From Bacteroidales bacterium (lineage in GTDB: Bacteria; Bacteroidota; Bacteroidia; Bacteroidales; UBA1402), in contig JAJFTH010000010.1 in assembly GCA_021373135.1 (NCBI GenBank), positions 1-64,000 on the forward strand: 64,000 nt of DNA, written 5' to 3'. Both the position numbers and the translations under genes were made by a program. Below, in pieces: positions 7,132-16,333 of this stretch. How positions within the stretch are numbered: position 1 is the stretch's first letter; every line of letters starts with the position of its first letter. The notes below the pieces were generated by a model. The model was not told the DNA's origin, made no database searches, and worked only from the letters and a program-made list of their open reading frames with translations.

Positions 7132-9978
7132 ATGAACCTCATGAGTGATTTTGCATCCCGACAAATCGGCATCCAGCCGGAAGAACAAAAAGAAATGCTG
7201 GAAAAATTAGGAATAGACAGCATTGAAAAAATGATTGAACAAACCATTCCTGCAGATATCCATTTACCAAAGCCGCTTGATATGGCTCCGGCCATGTCAG
7301 AAGGCCAATTTGCCGAGCACATCAATGATCTGGCATCCAGGAACAAGATTTTTACTTCATACATCGGTTCCGGTTGGTACGACACTTTCACACCCGCAGT
7401 CATTCAAAGAAACGTTTTTGAGAATCCTGTTTGGTATACCTCCTATACACCTTATCAGGCTGAAGTATCCCAGGGACGCCTTGAGGCATTATTCAATTTT
7501 CAAACCGTCATCACAGAGTTGACGGGGCTTCCGCTCACCAACGCCTCTTTGCTGGATGATGCAACTGCTGCAGCAGAAGCTGCCAACATGTTTTTCAATA
7601 TGAGGAGCAAAGAACAGGAAACGGCCGGAGCAAACATCCTGTTCATCGATCAATCGGTATTTTCTCAAACATTGGCAGTATTGAACACACGTTGCATTCC
7701 ACAGGGCATCAAATTGGAAATCGGTGACTATGCCACCTTCAAACCAAACGCTTCACACTTTGCCGCTTTGGTACAATACCCCAATGCCGACGGACAAGTT
7801 GAAAACTATGCCCACTTCATTACAAAGATGCATCAGGCAGGATTAAAAGTGGCTGTTGCCGCTGACATCCTCAGCCTCTGCCTGCTTCAATCACCAGGCA
7901 TCTGGGGTGCAGATGTCGTATTTGGCTCCACCCAGCGTTTCGGAATTCCAATGGGATTTGGCGGTCCCTCTGCCGGATATTTTGCAACAAAAGACGAATA
8001 CAAACGAAATATACCAGGCCGCATCATCGGCCTGTCAAAAGATAAATCAGGTCGCCCGGCATATCGTCTGGCACTGCAAATGCGGGAACAGCACATCAAA
8101 CGGGAAAAAGCCACATCCAACATTTGTACCGCATCAGCCCTCATGGCCAATATGGCCGGTTTCTATGCCGTTTATCACGGATATGAAGGCCTATGTGAGA
8201 TGGCCAAACGCATTCATGGCATTGCCTCCTATCTGAATGACGCGCTTTCAGTATATGGCTACAAACAGGCCAATGACAACTTCTTCGACACCCTCAAGAT
8301 CAGTCTTCCTAAAAACGTCAATTTGTCGGATGTCAAAAGACTGACGTTGGAATACGAAGTCAACTTCCGGTATTTTGAGACTGGTGAAATCGGTATCAGC
8401 ATAGACGAGACCACAGATCATGACGATGTTGACGTATTACTTGACATCTTTGCTTCGGCTGCCGGCAACCAAGCCAGTTTCACCAACAACGAGGATTTCA
8501 CCACCATTCTTTCTTTGGATGAAAATCTGCTCAGAAATGACAAATTCCTGCAACAGGAAGTATTCAAAAAATACCGTTCCGAAACAGAAATGATGCGTTA
8601 CATCAAGAAGTTGGAAAGGAAAGACATCTCCCTCACCCACTCCATGATATCTTTAGGTTCATGCACGATGAAGCTCAATGCGGCTTCTGAAATGCTGGCA
8701 CTGGAAAATGTAGGATTTGCAGACATCCACCCATACGCTCCTGAAAATCAGGTGGAAGGTTATCTGGAAATGATAGAGAACCTAAAAAAGATGCTGTGCA
8801 AAATCACCGGCTTTGCAGACTGCAGCCTGCAACCAAATTCAGGTGCTGCCGGTGAATATTCTGGCTTACGCGTGATCCGGGAATATTTCAAAGACAAAGG
8901 CCAGATAAACCGCAATAAATTACTGATTCCCGCTTCTGCGCATGGTACCAACCCTGCCAGTGCACATCAAGCTGGTTTTGAGATTCTTACTGTAGTTTGT
9001 GACGAAAACGGAAACGTTGATCTGAGCGACTGGGAAACCAAAGCTTCCGAAAATGCAGATACATTGGCCGGTTGCATGATCACTTATCCTTCAACACACG
9101 GTATCTTCGAAAAACAGATTCGAAGAATGTGCGATATCATCCACCAGAACGGCGGACAGGTATATATGGACGGTGCGAATATGAATGCCCAGGTTGGAAT
9201 AACCTCCCCCGGCTTTATCGGAGCTGACATTTGTCACCTGAATCTGCATAAGACTTTTGGCATGCCTCATGGTGGTGGTGGTCCCGGTGTAGGTCCGATC
9301 TGCTGTGCACAACACCTCGTAAACTATTTGCCCAAACATCCGCATTTCGGGAATATCAGGAACACCGTTGCGGCGGCTCCCTACGGTAGTGCCATGCTGT
9401 TACCGATCAGCTACGGTTATATTTGCATGCTGGGCGCAGACGGTCTGAAAAGAGTCAGTGAAATTGCTATTTTGAATGCCAATTATTTGGCCGAATCCCT
9501 AAAAGACCTATTTCCAGTTCTCTTCAGAGGTGAGGACGGACGCGTCGGACATGAAGTCATTCTGGATTGCCGTAGTTTCAAAAACGCAGGCATCACAGAG
9601 ACCGATATCGCCAAACGTTTGATGGATTTTGGATACCATGCACCTACACTTTCATTCCCGGTTCACGGCACTTTAATGATTGAACCGACCGAAAGTGAAG
9701 GTCTCGCAGAGCTTAAACGTTTTATAGAGGCCATGCAATGTATCTACAATGAAATCAACGAAATAGAGCTTGGTGAATACGATAAAAACGACAATGTTCT
9801 GGTACAATCTCCTCATCCGGAATATGAACTGACTGCTGACGAATGGTCTCACAGCTATCCGCGCACCAAAGCAGCCTACCCGTTGACATGGATTACCGAA
9901 AATAAATTTCAGATTCCGGTTGGAAGGGTGGACAATGCCTTTGGTGACCGCAACCTGCAATGCAGTTGCCCTAAATGA
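7132..9978 (+). CDS. gcvP: Glycine dehydrogenase (decarboxylating), P protein
   Basis: GcvP decarboxylates glycine and loads the aminomethyl group onto lipoylated GcvH, the first step of the glycine cleavage system. The 948-residue single chain is the fused form, with both halves of the dimeric type. The PLP-binding lysine is Lys707 in HLNLHKTFGMPHGGGG, and the conserved HGTNPASAH segment lies upstream of it. An alternative start at 7141 (MSDFASRQIG) is equally possible. gcvT and gcvH are not in the window. glyA, folD and serA are elsewhere in it. Confidence 0.97.
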   Translation: MNLMSDFASRQIGIQPEEQKEMLEKLGIDSIEKMIEQTIPADIHLPKPLDMAPAMSEGQFAEHINDLASRNKIFTSYIGSGWYDTFTPAVIQRNVFENPVWYTSYTPYQAEVSQGRLEALFNFQTVITELTGLPLTNASLLDDATAAAEAANMFFNMRSKEQETAGANILFIDQSVFSQTLAVLNTRCIPQGIKLEIGDYATFKPNASHFAALVQYPNADGQVENYAHFITKMHQAGLKVAVAADILSLCLLQSPGIWGADVVFGSTQRFGIPMGFGGPSAGYFATKDEYKRNIPGRIIGLSKDKSGRPAYRLALQMREQHIKREKATSNICTASALMANMAGFYAVYHGYEGLCEMAKRIHGIASYLNDALSVYGYKQANDNFFDTLKISLPKNVNLSDVKRLTLEYEVNFRYFETGEIGISIDETTDHDDVDVLLDIFASAAGNQASFTNNEDFTTILSLDENLLRNDKFLQQEVFKKYRSETEMMRYIKKLERKDISLTHSMISLGSCTMKLNAASEMLALENVGFADIHPYAPENQVEGYLEMIENLKKMLCKITGFADCSLQPNSGAAGEYSGLRVIREYFKDKGQINRNKLLIPASAHGTNPASAHQAGFEILTVVCDENGNVDLSDWETKASENADTLAGCMITYPSTHGIFEKQIRRMCDIIHQNGGQVYMDGANMNAQVGITSPGFIGADICHLNLHKTFGMPHGGGGPGVGPICCAQHLVNYLPKHPHFGNIRNTVAAAPYGSAMLLPISYGYICMLGADGLKRVSEIAILNANYLAESLKDLFPVLFRGEDGRVGHEVILDCRSFKNAGITETDIAKRLMDFGYHAPTLSFPVHGTLMIEPTESEGLAELKRFIEAMQCIYNEINEIELGEYDKNDNVLVQSPHPEYELTADEWSHSYPRTKAAYPLTWITENKFQIPVGRVDNAFGDRNLQCSCPK

Positions 9979-10032
9979 TAGCTTGGAATTGAATTTCAAC
10001 TTTGCCAAATACCTAAAAGTATCTATCAAAAA

Positions 10033-10584
10033 ATGACCACTATGAAAAAGATCGTTTTTCTATTTATGTTTCTTTTGGTATTAGTAACAAAGGTCGATGC
10101 ACAATGTTATGCCATCAATAAAGTGATGTACGACCACCATCAGTACACCCACAAACCCGGAGATCCTTACTCCCCGACCGCTAGCGGAATTTGCTCATTC
10201 TTGATACCTGGATTGGGGCAAATGATCAGTGGCGAAACTGTTCGCGGTCTCTATTTTCTGGGAGGTTATATTGGCTGCCTGAGCATCTCTTACACTGGTG
10301 GACTTTTAATGTTGGAATCCGTTTTCGAAGGGATGGAAGGTTATGATTCACAGAAAACAATAGACCTGGGGATTATTCTTTTCTATTGCGGAATGGCAGG
10401 AATGGCGACTGTCAACATCTTGTCGATTATTGATGCGATCAAGGTGGCAAAAGTTAATAACATGTTTTTTCAAGACCATAGAGGATCCATGTATAGTCTT
10501 GAACTAAAACCCCATATTGAGCCTATTTCCATAAACAATCGCCTGACAGTGCCTGTTGGTCTGTCTCTAAGTGTTTCTTTTTGA
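10033..10584 (+). CDS. Small membrane protein, DUF5683-like
   Basis: This 183-residue protein begins with a cleavable signal peptide (cleavage near VDA-QC). It then has the motif SFLIPGLGQMISGETVRG, typical of the DUF5683/TM2-like 'GLGQ' membrane domain widespread in Bacteroidota, and two further hydrophobic segments. The role is unknown. The ATG at 10042 (MKKIVFLF) is a good alternative start, since it makes a more typical signal peptide. It follows gcvP by 54 bases. Confidence 0.6.
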   Translation: MTTMKKIVFLFMFLLVLVTKVDAQCYAINKVMYDHHQYTHKPGDPYSPTASGICSFLIPGLGQMISGETVRGLYFLGGYIGCLSISYTGGLLMLESVFEGMEGYDSQKTIDLGIILFYCGMAGMATVNILSIIDAIKVAKVNNMFFQDHRGSMYSLELKPHIEPISINNRLTVPVGLSLSVSF

Positions 10585-11038
10585 TGCGCTTTGATTTTGA
10601 ATGATTTTTTATCTGGAAAAGCTCCGGTTTTTACTGACAGAATGGAGATAAAGTGACGGCAACTGACAAATCAGAACTGATTTTTCAGCCATATTCTGCC
10701 AAATCGTCCGTCGCTCCATTTCGGCAGACTTTTTGTTTGTTGAGAATTGCATACTCCATTGAATATGTTAAAATATGAAACGAGCATGTTTGTAAAAACG
10801 TCCAAGTTTATGATAAAATGGACATGCGAGTTCCATATGACCTTTGACGAAAAAATGATTATCATATGAAACGAGCCCATGATTTATCGCTCATACAAGT
10901 GAACGTTTTAAGTAGCGAAAACAGAAACAAAACTTGTTTTTGGTTATGCTGAGTCACGCAAAACGACTGTTTAGAATAAACGAACAATTATTTGGCGAGT
11001 TACATCGAATACCTAAATGTTAGAATAAAAATAATGAG
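10585..11038 (+). other. Long region upstream of grpE with repeats
   Basis: No convincing gene fills these 454 bases. The first part has several TGACA/TGTCA-like half sites (10636-10690) and the heat-shock-like element at 10698-10735. Downstream lies a 13-base direct repeat, ATATGAAACGAGC, at 10773-10785 and 10864-10876. If transcription starts at the element, grpE would have a leader of about 300 nt, or a small RNA or peptide may be encoded here. Confidence 0.5.
10698..10735 (+). promoter_or_regulatory. Putative heat-shock element upstream of grpE-dnaJ
   Basis: GCCAAATCGTCC (10698-10709) is followed after 13 bases by GGCAGA (10723-10728) and, 5 bases past CGGCAG, by TTG (10733-10735). The first part and the 13-base spacing are the same as at lon (32316). 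The parts CTGCC and GGCAG can also pair as a hairpin. The tail resembles a degenerate sigma-54 -24/-12 layout. Confidence 0.5.
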
Positions 11039-11671
11039 ATGAAACATACAAAAACTGAGGCTGGTCCTAAGAATGAAGAACAGCACAAAAATGAAATCCC
11101 GGTAGAAAAGGCGAAAGGTGAAAACAAAGAATCGGAGGAAACCACAGCTTCTGAAAAAGAGGCTGAGGTAGAAATAGAAGAAGCCAGGGATTCTGCTGAA
11201 AATGAAGTAAATACTGAAAAGAAAGCCTTTGATGAATTGCAAGCTAAATACAATCAGCTCAATGATACATACCTGAGAAGTCTGGCTGAATTTGACAACT
11301 ATCGAAAGCGTAGTCTTCGTGAAAAGTCAGAACTGATTAAAAACGGCGGAGAAAAAGTATTGGTCAGCATTTTGGATGTCGTTGATGATATGGAACGGGG
11401 ATTGGCTGCCACCAAAGAGGCAAAGGATATTGAAGCTGTCAAACAAGGCATGGAACTCATTTATTCGAAATTACAAGCCTTCCTCAAGCAAAATGGTGTT
11501 ACAGGGATTGAAACAGAAAACAAGGCTTTTGACACCGATCTTCACGAAGCAATCACAACGATTCCGGCCCCCACCGAAGACCTTAAGGATAAAGTAATAG
11601 ATTGTGTACAAAAAGGTTACTACCTCAATGAAAAAGTCATTCGTTATGCAAAAGTCATTGTCGGGAAATAA
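11039..11671 (+). CDS. grpE: Nucleotide exchange factor GrpE
   Basis: GrpE releases ADP from DnaK in the heat-shock chaperone cycle. The 210-residue protein has a long acidic, lysine- and glutamate-rich N-terminus (to about residue 60). A coiled-coil dimer helix follows, and then the conserved ending with DLHEAITTIPAP and KGYYLNEKVIRYAKVIV. It is followed by dnaJ after 74 bases, the usual Bacteroidota pair, whereas dnaK is elsewhere. The unusually long upstream region carries a shared putative heat-shock element. Confidence 0.95.
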   Translation: MKHTKTEAGPKNEEQHKNEIPVEKAKGENKESEETTASEKEAEVEIEEARDSAENEVNTEKKAFDELQAKYNQLNDTYLRSLAEFDNYRKRSLREKSELIKNGGEKVLVSILDVVDDMERGLAATKEAKDIEAVKQGMELIYSKLQAFLKQNGVTGIETENKAFDTDLHEAITTIPAPTEDLKDKVIDCVQKGYYLNEKVIRYAKVIVGK

Positions 11672-11745
11672 ACCGGAAAAAATCCTGAACCAATATTACA
11701 CAAAAAATCCTTTGACAGGTATAAAGAGAAGATAATAAAGAATAT

Positions 11746-12906
11746 ATGTCGAGTAAAAGAGATTATTATGAAGTGCTGGGTGTAGCCAAAAACGCATCTG
11801 ACGAAGAAATCAAGAAAGCATACCGTAAGAAAGCCATTCAATACCATCCCGATAAGAATCCGGGAAATAAAGAAGCGGAAGAAAAATTCAAGGAAGCGGC
11901 TGAAGCTTACGAAGTACTGAGCAATACGGAAAAACGTCAACGTTATGACCAATTCGGTCACGCAGGTGTTAACGGAGCAGCAGGTAATGATTTTGGAGGC
12001 GGAGGAGGATTCTCCATGGATGACATTTTCTCGCAATTCGGCGATATTTTCGGTGGACACTTCGGCGGCAGTTCATTTGGCGGATTTGGAAGCAGTTCAC
12101 GCGGGGGGCAGCGTGTCAATCGTGGGAGCAATCTGAGGGTCAAAGTGAAGCTCAATCTTCAGGAGGTAGCCAAAGGTGCTGAAAAGAAAATTAAAGTCAG
12201 GAAATCTGCTGCATGTCCCTTTTGTAAAGGTACTGGAGCTGAAGGAGGCAGTTCTTATTCCACTTGTTCCACTTGTCGTGGGACAGGGACTGTAAACAGA
12301 ATCACCAACACCATTTTGGGACGTATGCAGACACAGTCCGTTTGTCCGGATTGTCAGGGTGAGGGAAAGATCATCACCAAAAAATGTCCCCACTGCAACG
12401 GAGAAGGCATTACGCAACAGGAAGAAGTCATCACTATCAATATTCCGGCAGGTGTAGCAGAAGGTATGCAACTTTCCATGAATGGAAAAGGCAATGCAGC
12501 CCGCCGTGGAGGATTAAACGGGGATTTGCTCATCCTTATTGAAGAAGACCCGCATCCTGAATTGTTGCGTGATGAAAATGACCTTGTCTATAATTTGTTG
12601 CTCAGTTTTCCCACCGCAGCATTGGGTGGTACAGTTGAAATACCGACCATTGATGGACGGGTTAAAGTTAAGATAGAACCAGGCACACAACCTGGCAAGA
12701 TTTTACGCTTACGCGGAAAAGGTTTACCCACCGTCAACCAATACGGTACCGGTGATTTGTTGGTAAACATCAGCGTTTATGTTCCTGAAACTATTTCACG
12801 CGATGAACGCAAAACGATTGAGAAACTGGAAGAATCGGAAAACTTTAAAACCAGTCCGTCTTTGAGCAAGAAAATATTCGAGAAGTTCAGGAATCTATTT
12901 GATTAA
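11746..12906 (+). CDS. dnaJ: Chaperone protein DnaJ
   Basis: DnaJ delivers unfolded proteins to DnaK and stimulates its ATPase. The J domain has the HPD motif at residues 34-36. A Gly/Phe-rich linker runs from about 75 to 125. The zinc domain has all four CxxCxGxG units ([32 protein letters not shown]). The C-terminal substrate domains are complete, for 386 aa in total. The stop codon lies inside the stem of a terminator shared with the convergent CDF gene. Confidence 0.97.
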   Translation: MSSKRDYYEVLGVAKNASDEEIKKAYRKKAIQYHPDKNPGNKEAEEKFKEAAEAYEVLSNTEKRQRYDQFGHAGVNGAAGNDFGGGGGFSMDDIFSQFGDIFGGHFGGSSFGGFGSSSRGGQRVNRGSNLRVKVKLNLQEVAKGAEKKIKVRKSAACPFCKGTGAEGGSSYSTCSTCRGTGTVNRITNTILGRMQTQSVCPDCQGEGKIITKKCPHCNGEGITQQEEVITINIPAGVAEGMQLSMNGKGNAARRGGLNGDLLILIEEDPHPELLRDENDLVYNLLLSFPTAALGGTVEIPTIDGRVKVKIEPGTQPGKILRLRGKGLPTVNQYGTGDLLVNISVYVPETISRDERKTIEKLEESENFKTSPSLSKKIFEKFRNLFD

Positions 12907-12926
12907 ACGGGAATTTCCGTTTAATC
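12901..12926. terminator. Bidirectional terminator between dnaJ and the CDF gene
   Basis: A perfect 10-bp stem (GATTAAACGG at 12901-12910, complement at 12917-12926) with a 6-base loop contains both convergent stop codons. There is no long T-run, so termination efficiency is uncertain. Confidence 0.6.
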
Positions 12927-13847
12927 TTCACACCATTCACAAGATTCAGAATCATACTCGATTTCTATGGTGGAATGATCGATATCCAAAGTCTTCAGAA
13001 CTTGATGAGCAGCAGCGCGCAAAGCCTTCTGCTCTTCTTTTTGCATGGATCCGTCAACGACCAAATGGACTGTCAAAACCATATATTCACTATCCATCGT
13101 CCATAGATGCAAATCGTGAAGGCCATGTACTTTCGGTAAGCTCAACAAGCTTTCGCGAATGGCCGTTTCATCCACATCAGAAGGTTTTCCTTGCAGGATA
13201 ACCCGAAAAACACTTTTCAAATTCTGGTAAACATGAAATAAAATATAGAAGGAAATTCCGATGGAAAGAATGGGATCCAAAACAGGAACATCCGCAAACA
13301 TCATAACCACACTACCTATCAACACAGCCAACCATCCGAGGACATCCTCCAGAAGATGAAGTGAAATCACCCTTTCATTCAGGCTACTACCTTTCTTTAA
13401 CCGGAAGACTGCAGCTCCATTTACCAACACACCGACAATTGCTAGCACAAACATGCCTTTTGCGTTAGTTTCAACAGGTTCAAACAAACGCAAAATGCAT
13501 TCGTACAGTACGATGGCAGACCCAACCAGCAGAACAAAGGAGTTCAGCAATGCACTCAGCGTGGAAAAACGTTTGTATCCATAAGTATATTTGGAATCCG
13601 GCTTACGCTTGGACACCTTTTGAAAATACCAAGCCATTCCAAGAGAAAGACTATCTCCAAAGTCATGCAAAGCATCTGATAAAATGGCTATACTATTGGT
13701 CCAGAAGCCACCAATCAATTCAATAATACAAAATGAAAGATTAAGGAAAAAAGCCAGAGCCAGGTTTTTTCCTGCTTCATGGGTATGCTGATGGTCATTT
13801 TCACCGTGTTGTTCATAGTGAAGGTGGCCTTCATTAGATTGTATCAT
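12921..13847 (-). CDS. Cation diffusion facilitator transporter
   Basis: This is a CDF-family proton-coupled exporter of Zn2+ or related divalent metals. The His-rich N-terminus (HLHYEQHGENDHQHTHE) precedes six membrane segments. The metal sites are in SDALHDFGDS (TM2) and HLLEDVLGW (TM5), that is the HxxxD-type tetrahedral zinc site, and a soluble C-terminal domain ends with HDLHLWTMDSE. The ATG at 13847 gives 308 aa, normal for the family. The frame stays open upstream to 14168, but that part codes for a relic of an unrelated protein. Confidence 0.9.
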   Translation of the reverse strand: MIQSNEGHLHYEQHGENDHQHTHEAGKNLALAFFLNLSFCIIELIGGFWTNSIAILSDALHDFGDSLSLGMAWYFQKVSKRKPDSKYTYGYKRFSTLSALLNSFVLLVGSAIVLYECILRLFEPVETNAKGMFVLAIVGVLVNGAAVFRLKKGSSLNERVISLHLLEDVLGWLAVLIGSVVMMFADVPVLDPILSIGISFYILFHVYQNLKSVFRVILQGKPSDVDETAIRESLLSLPKVHGLHDLHLWTMDSEYMVLTVHLVVDGSMQKEEQKALRAAAHQVLKTLDIDHSTIEIEYDSESCEWCED

Positions 13848-13898
13848 ATCTTTTTTTTGTAAAGATATAAAATGAGGCATAAATATAAAAATAATCAC

Positions 13899-14168
13899 AT
13901 CATCAATGCCAGCCGGATTCACAAAAACATATCCGCCATTGATATATAAACAGACTGCAGAAGATGTATTATTTGAGCCCTTTCCTGAACTGGCATTCAT
14001 ACCATCATCAGTCGATACGATGTGAATATTTCCACCATTGATGTTGATGACAGCACTCTCAATACCTTCCCAACATTTTATAATATTGATGGCTCTACCG
14101 TTGTCGGAGAAGACACTTTTTTGACAGAGAAATGAATTAAAGAAAGATTTTGCTTTTATTTCAACCAC
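13899..14168 (-). pseudogene. Relic of a Cthe_2159-type beta-helix protein
   Basis: About 67 residues (from DNGRAINIIKCWEGIES to LYINGGYVFVNPAG) closely recall the repeated core of the carbohydrate-binding Cthe_2159 / PF14262 family, where KCYEGIES, INGG, SDDGINA and YLYINGGY-type segments recur. Both ends of the family protein are missing. By chance the fragment is in frame with the CDF gene, 52 bases upstream of its ATG, and it abuts the 3' end of the S9 peptidase gene. It is most simply a deletion remnant. Confidence 0.65.
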
Positions 14169-16240
14169 TTATCCAGCCAACCGAAAAACCTTCTTTGCCA
14201 CAGAATGCAGTTCTGAGGTTTCAAAATCCAATGGTTTTCATCCGGGAAGACCAGAAGTTCTGCAGGAATACCCTTTATTTTTGCAGCATTAAAGGCAGCC
14301 ATACCCTGGGATGCCAGGATCCGGTAGTCCTTGCCACCGTGGATACACAAAATCGGGGTATCCCAGTTATCGACGAATTTATGTGGTGAATTGGCATAGG
14401 AATTTTGAGCCACAACATTTTTTTTATCCCAGAAAGGGCCACCCATATCCCAGTTTTCAAACCATAATTCTTCGGTTTCCAAATATTGGGCCTCTGTATT
14501 GAAAATGCCACTGTGGGCAATAAAAGCCTTGAATCGTTTCTCGTGGTGACCAGCCAGCCAGTACACGGAGAAACCGCCATAAGATGCACCGACACAACCC
14601 AGATGGTTTTTATCCACATAAGGTTCCTTGGCCAAAGCATCGATGGCAGACAAATAATCTTTCATGTTCTGACCACCGTAATCCTTGCTGATTTGTTCTT
14701 TCCATGTTTGTCCCAAACCAGAAACACCACGCCTGTTGGGGACAACTATAATATACCCGTTGGCTGCCATCAGTTGGAAATTCCAACGGTATGACCAAAA
14801 CTGTCCCACCGAACCTTGAGGTCCACCCGAACAATACAAGATGGTTGGATAGACCTTGGTTGAATCAAAATCAGGCGGATATATCACCCAAGTCAGCATT
14901 TGTTGCTTATCGGTTGTTTCTATCATGCGTTTTTCGACACGACCAACTTTTAATTGATCATATATTTCCTTATTTTCATCGGTGAGTACCAGCATTTCTC
15001 CATTGGCAGGATCAATGCGATAGACCTCATCAGGATGGCTCAGGGAATGTCTCAAACCCACTAATTGATTGCCGGCCAAGGCTAAGGATGCAAAGTCGAA
15101 CATTCCGTCAGAAATCTGTCTCACAGTAGCAGTTTTAACATCTACACTAAAAATTTGTGTGACGGCTTGCAGAGCACTCAAAAAATAGATGGTTCGGCCA
15201 TCTTTTGTCCAACAGGCAGAACTGACATCTCCATCAAACGAATCACTGATGCAACGGTTGAGACCACTATTCATGTCATGAATGAACAGGCGATCCTGAT
15301 CGGATTCATAGCCATCACGAGCCATGCTCTGGAATGCAATGAACCTTCCATCTGGTGAAAAGACAGGATTGGTATCATAGCCCATCATGCCTTCCGTCAG
15401 ATTTTTGGTTTCTTTGGTTTCCAACGAATATAGGTAGATGTCAGAATTGGTTGAAATCGAATATTCCAATCCTGTTTTCTTGCGACAAGTGTAAGCAATG
15501 CTTTTCCCGTTAGGAGACCATGCCAATTGTTCAATACCACCTCTGGGTTTCATCGGAGACTCATAAGGCTGGCCATCAAGAATGTCGGTAATGTTTTCCA
15601 AACCCTTTTTGGTGAGGTCGGCCACAAAAGGATGCGGCACCGTTTCCACCCATTCGTCCCAGTGTTTGTACATGAGGTCATCAATCACTTTTCCGCTCGA
15701 TAAGGGGAGATCCGGATAAATGTCCTTGACACGTTTGCCATATTGCACTTGAGAAACAAAAAGGATTTTCTTTTCATCGGGAGACAGGCTGAATGCTTCA
15801 ATATCCGATGAATACCTGGTCAGCTGTTTGCGCTTTTTACCATCCTTGCGCATCTCCCAAAGTTGACTGGACCCTGATTCTGAAGACAGAAAATAGATAT
15901 GAGAACCATCGGTTGACCAGGTTGCTTCCTGCTCACCCTTCTCTGTCCTGGTCAACTGCTGTGATACACCTCCGGATACCGGAACAACGTAAAGATCCCG
16001 ATTGCTTTTATTTTGTGGAATACTAAAATATTGTACACCGTAAAGGATATTTTTACCGTCTGGAGAAACACTGATACCATCGACACGGCCCATACTCAAG
16101 AGCACTTCAGGAGTCATCAATCCGTTTTCTATCTTGATATTCTGCTTACCGATTATTTTCCCTCCGGAAAAATTTTCTCCACTGGCATTGGAGGCAAAGG
16201 CACAAGTCATTACCATCATAAATAAACTTGATTTGTTCAT
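14156..16240 (-). CDS. S9 family peptidase (prolyl oligopeptidase type)
   Basis: This 694-residue protein has a signal peptide (cleavage near FASNASG), so it acts in the periplasm or at the surface. Residues from about 35 to 430 form WD40-like/beta-propeller repeats (SPDGKNILYG, WSTDGSHIYF, SPDGRFIAF). The C-terminal alpha/beta hydrolase domain has the nucleophile GASYGG, with Asp in GGKDYRI and His in ENHWI. It resembles acylaminoacyl/dipeptidyl peptidases used by Bacteroidota to degrade oligopeptides. Confidence 0.93.
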   Translation of the reverse strand: MNKSSLFMMVMTCAFASNASGENFSGGKIIGKQNIKIENGLMTPEVLLSMGRVDGISVSPDGKNILYGVQYFSIPQNKSNRDLYVVPVSGGVSQQLTRTEKGEQEATWSTDGSHIYFLSSESGSSQLWEMRKDGKKRKQLTRYSSDIEAFSLSPDEKKILFVSQVQYGKRVKDIYPDLPLSSGKVIDDLMYKHWDEWVETVPHPFVADLTKKGLENITDILDGQPYESPMKPRGGIEQLAWSPNGKSIAYTCRKKTGLEYSISTNSDIYLYSLETKETKNLTEGMMGYDTNPVFSPDGRFIAFQSMARDGYESDQDRLFIHDMNSGLNRCISDSFDGDVSSACWTKDGRTIYFLSALQAVTQIFSVDVKTATVRQISDGMFDFASLALAGNQLVGLRHSLSHPDEVYRIDPANGEMLVLTDENKEIYDQLKVGRVEKRMIETTDKQQMLTWVIYPPDFDSTKVYPTILYCSGGPQGSVGQFWSYRWNFQLMAANGYIIVVPNRRGVSGLGQTWKEQISKDYGGQNMKDYLSAIDALAKEPYVDKNHLGCVGASYGGFSVYWLAGHHEKRFKAFIAHSGIFNTEAQYLETEELWFENWDMGGPFWDKKNVVAQNSYANSPHKFVDNWDTPILCIHGGKDYRILASQGMAAFNAAKIKGIPAELLVFPDENHWILKPQNCILWQRRFFGWLDKWLK

Positions 16241-16276
16241 AAATATAGATTTTTCATGGATATAAAATTAAAAAGG

Positions 16277-16284
16277 CAAATATA
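16277..16284 (-). promoter_or_regulatory. -7 box for the S9 peptidase gene
   Basis: On the minus strand TATATTTG matches TANNTTTG and would give a start about 30 bases before the ATG at 16240. No -33 TTG is found at the right distance, where the rpoD terminator lies. Confidence 0.45.
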
Positions 16285-16310
16285 AAAAAAGCCACCCAAA
16301 GGCGGCTTTT
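16285..16310 (-). terminator. Intrinsic terminator after rpoD
   Basis: Read on the minus strand, a stem AAAGCCGCC / GGTGGCTTT with one G-T pair and a 4-base loop is followed by a T-run. It begins about 24 bases after the rpoD stop codon and immediately precedes the S9 peptidase promoter. Confidence 0.88.
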
Positions 16311-16333
16311 AGTACGTTCTATTTTTCGGATTT

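Noticed and set aside
12921..14168. A single 415-residue transporter gene
   Set aside because: The first ~107 residues belong to an unrelated beta-helix family and lack ends. The CDF family start fits the ATG at 13847.
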